NCBI RefSeq assembly: GCF_037201975.1
Contig: NZ_CP147520.1
Location: forward strand, 3,968,001-4,032,000
Direction of reading: 5' to 3'
Source of the DNA: Streptomyces sp. TG1A-60
GTDB lineage: Bacteria; Actinomycetota; Actinomycetes; Streptomycetales; Streptomycetaceae
DNA length: 64,000 nucleotides
Each line of letters begins with the position of its first letter. The first letter of the stretch is position 1. The notes beneath the pieces were generated by a model. The model did no database searches, was not told where the DNA came from, and saw only the letters and a program-made list of their open reading frames with translations. The position numbers and the translations under genes are program-made. Shown here piece after piece: positions 63,312-64,000 of this stretch.

Positions 63312-63436
63312 AACTCTGTCCGGCCACCCGTCGCCCACCACCGCCCTGAACGAGGCGCTTCGCGCCACACCCCCTGATTCTGTCCTGCCCAGGTCAGGGC
63401 CCACAAACGAGTCCTGACGTGAGGAGTTGGTCACGC

Positions 63437-64000
63437 ATGGCCGCCGAACTGTCCGCGCACACCCTGCTCGCCAAGCACCGGTCCACTCTCGACCAGGCGC
63501 TGGAAGCGATCCGCACGCGCGCGTACTGGTCGCCCCACCCCGAGCACCCCAAGGCGTACGGCGAGAACGGCAGCCTGGGCATGGCCGAGGGCAAGGCCGC
63601 CTTCGACGCCCTCCTCTGCACCCGCCTCGACCTCGGCCAGCCCGGCACCGACGACTGGGTGGGCGGCGAGATCTCGCCGTACGGCCTCGAACTGGGCATC
63701 ACCTACCCGCACGCCGACATCGACACGCTGCTGCCCGCCATGAGAGCCGGGCAGCGCGCGTGGCGCGACGCGGGCGCTCAGGCGCGCGCGGCGGTGTGCC
63801 TGGAGATCCTCAGGCGGATCAGTGACCGCACCCACGAGTTCGCCCACGCGGTCATGCACACCTCCGGCCAGGCCTTCATGATGGCCTTCCAGGCCGGCGG
63901 CCCGCACGCCCAGGACCGAGGCCTGGAGGCGGTCGCGTACGCGTACGCCGAGCAGATCCGCACCCCCGACAACGCCGAATGGACCAAGCCCCAGGGCAAG
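63437..64000 (+). CDS. paaN: Phenylacetate-degradation aldehyde dehydrogenase PaaN, 5' part
   Basis: The first 188 codons of a gene that runs off the window. The protein begins MAAELSAHTLLAKHRSTLDQ, followed by IRTRAYWSPHPEHPKAYGEN, TDDWVGGEISPYGLELGITY and HEFAHAVMHTSGQAFMMAFQ. This is the characteristic N-terminus of the actinobacterial PaaN family, which acts on the ring-opened intermediate of phenylacetyl-CoA catabolism. The catalytic Cys and Glu lie beyond the window. ATG 63437 follows GAGGAG. Confidence 0.88.
   Translation, partial: MAAELSAHTLLAKHRSTLDQALEAIRTRAYWSPHPEHPKAYGENGSLGMAEGKAAFDALLCTRLDLGQPGTDDWVGGEISPYGLELGITYPHADIDTLLPAMRAGQRAWRDAGAQARAAVCLEILRRISDRTHEFAHAVMHTSGQAFMMAFQAGGPHAQDRGLEAVAYAYAEQIRTPDNAEWTKPQGK

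Noticed and set aside
1..64000. tRNA, rRNA, insertion sequences, integrases or replication origin
   Set aside because: No cloverleaf, rRNA segment, transposase, integrase or DnaA-box cluster was recognised on either strand.

Overview
The window comes from a Streptomyces-type actinomycete. GC is very high, third codon positions are almost always G or C, many genes start with GTG (some with TTG), and markers such as a mycothiol-dependent isomerase family, Bpa-type proteasome activator, SpoIIE-type phosphatase, two branched-chain keto-acid dehydrogenase clusters and PASTA kinase are present. The gene order (phoX, metG, aspS, SpoIIE/PAS, acyl-CoA dehydrogenase, M18 aminopeptidase, D,D-peptidase, bkd cluster, kinases, bkd cluster, paa genes) recalls the core-chromosome segment a little left of oriC in S. 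coelicolor (from memory, not searched). Two parS sites with a perfect 14-bp core plus one degenerate copy agree with an origin-proximal location.

Layout. 0-4 kb: small membrane proteins, two decayed genes and an EEP-family phosphatase/nuclease. 4-13 kb: PhoX alkaline phosphatase with a PHO box, a VWA protein with a very long Glu/Pro/Ala-rich region, two unlike methionyl-tRNA synthetases flanking a truncated VapB-like antitoxin, and an Rpn-like nuclease-fold protein. 13-20 kb: secreted enzymes (pectate lyase, CAP-domain protein, large subtilisin-like protease) and a cupin. 20-30 kb: remnant ABC ATPase, GPP34 protein, aspS, parS, SpoIIE phosphatase, pirin, SseB-like protein, acyl-CoA dehydrogenase. 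30-39.8 kb: M18 aminopeptidase, small proteins, an AraC remnant, nitrilase-family amidase, MFS/GntR pair, a K15-like D,D-peptidase and a frame-broken phage-type BRO-N gene. 39.8-43.5 kb: first bkdABC operon. 44-50 kb: divergent Ser/Thr kinases, proteasome activator, quinone oxidoreductase. 51-57 kb: DrrAB-type exporter, potassium channel, molybdenum-cofactor genes. 57-64 kb: second bkd operon, Lrp regulator (BkdR type), TetR regulator, 3-hydroxyacyl-CoA dehydrogenase and the start of paaN.

How the genes work together. The right end looks like one metabolic unit: bkd (branched-chain keto acid to acyl-CoA) and paa (phenylacetate catabolism) genes share a 14-bp inverted repeat of the PaaR type, once upstream of the second bkd operon and once inside the paaN promoter, which suggests that the local TetR regulator co-controls both. 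The parS sites near 54.4 kb are built into a start codon and next to a stop codon of housekeeping genes. Four apparent frame breaks, all equivalent to loss of a single base, are either real gene decay or assembly indels; raw reads would decide.
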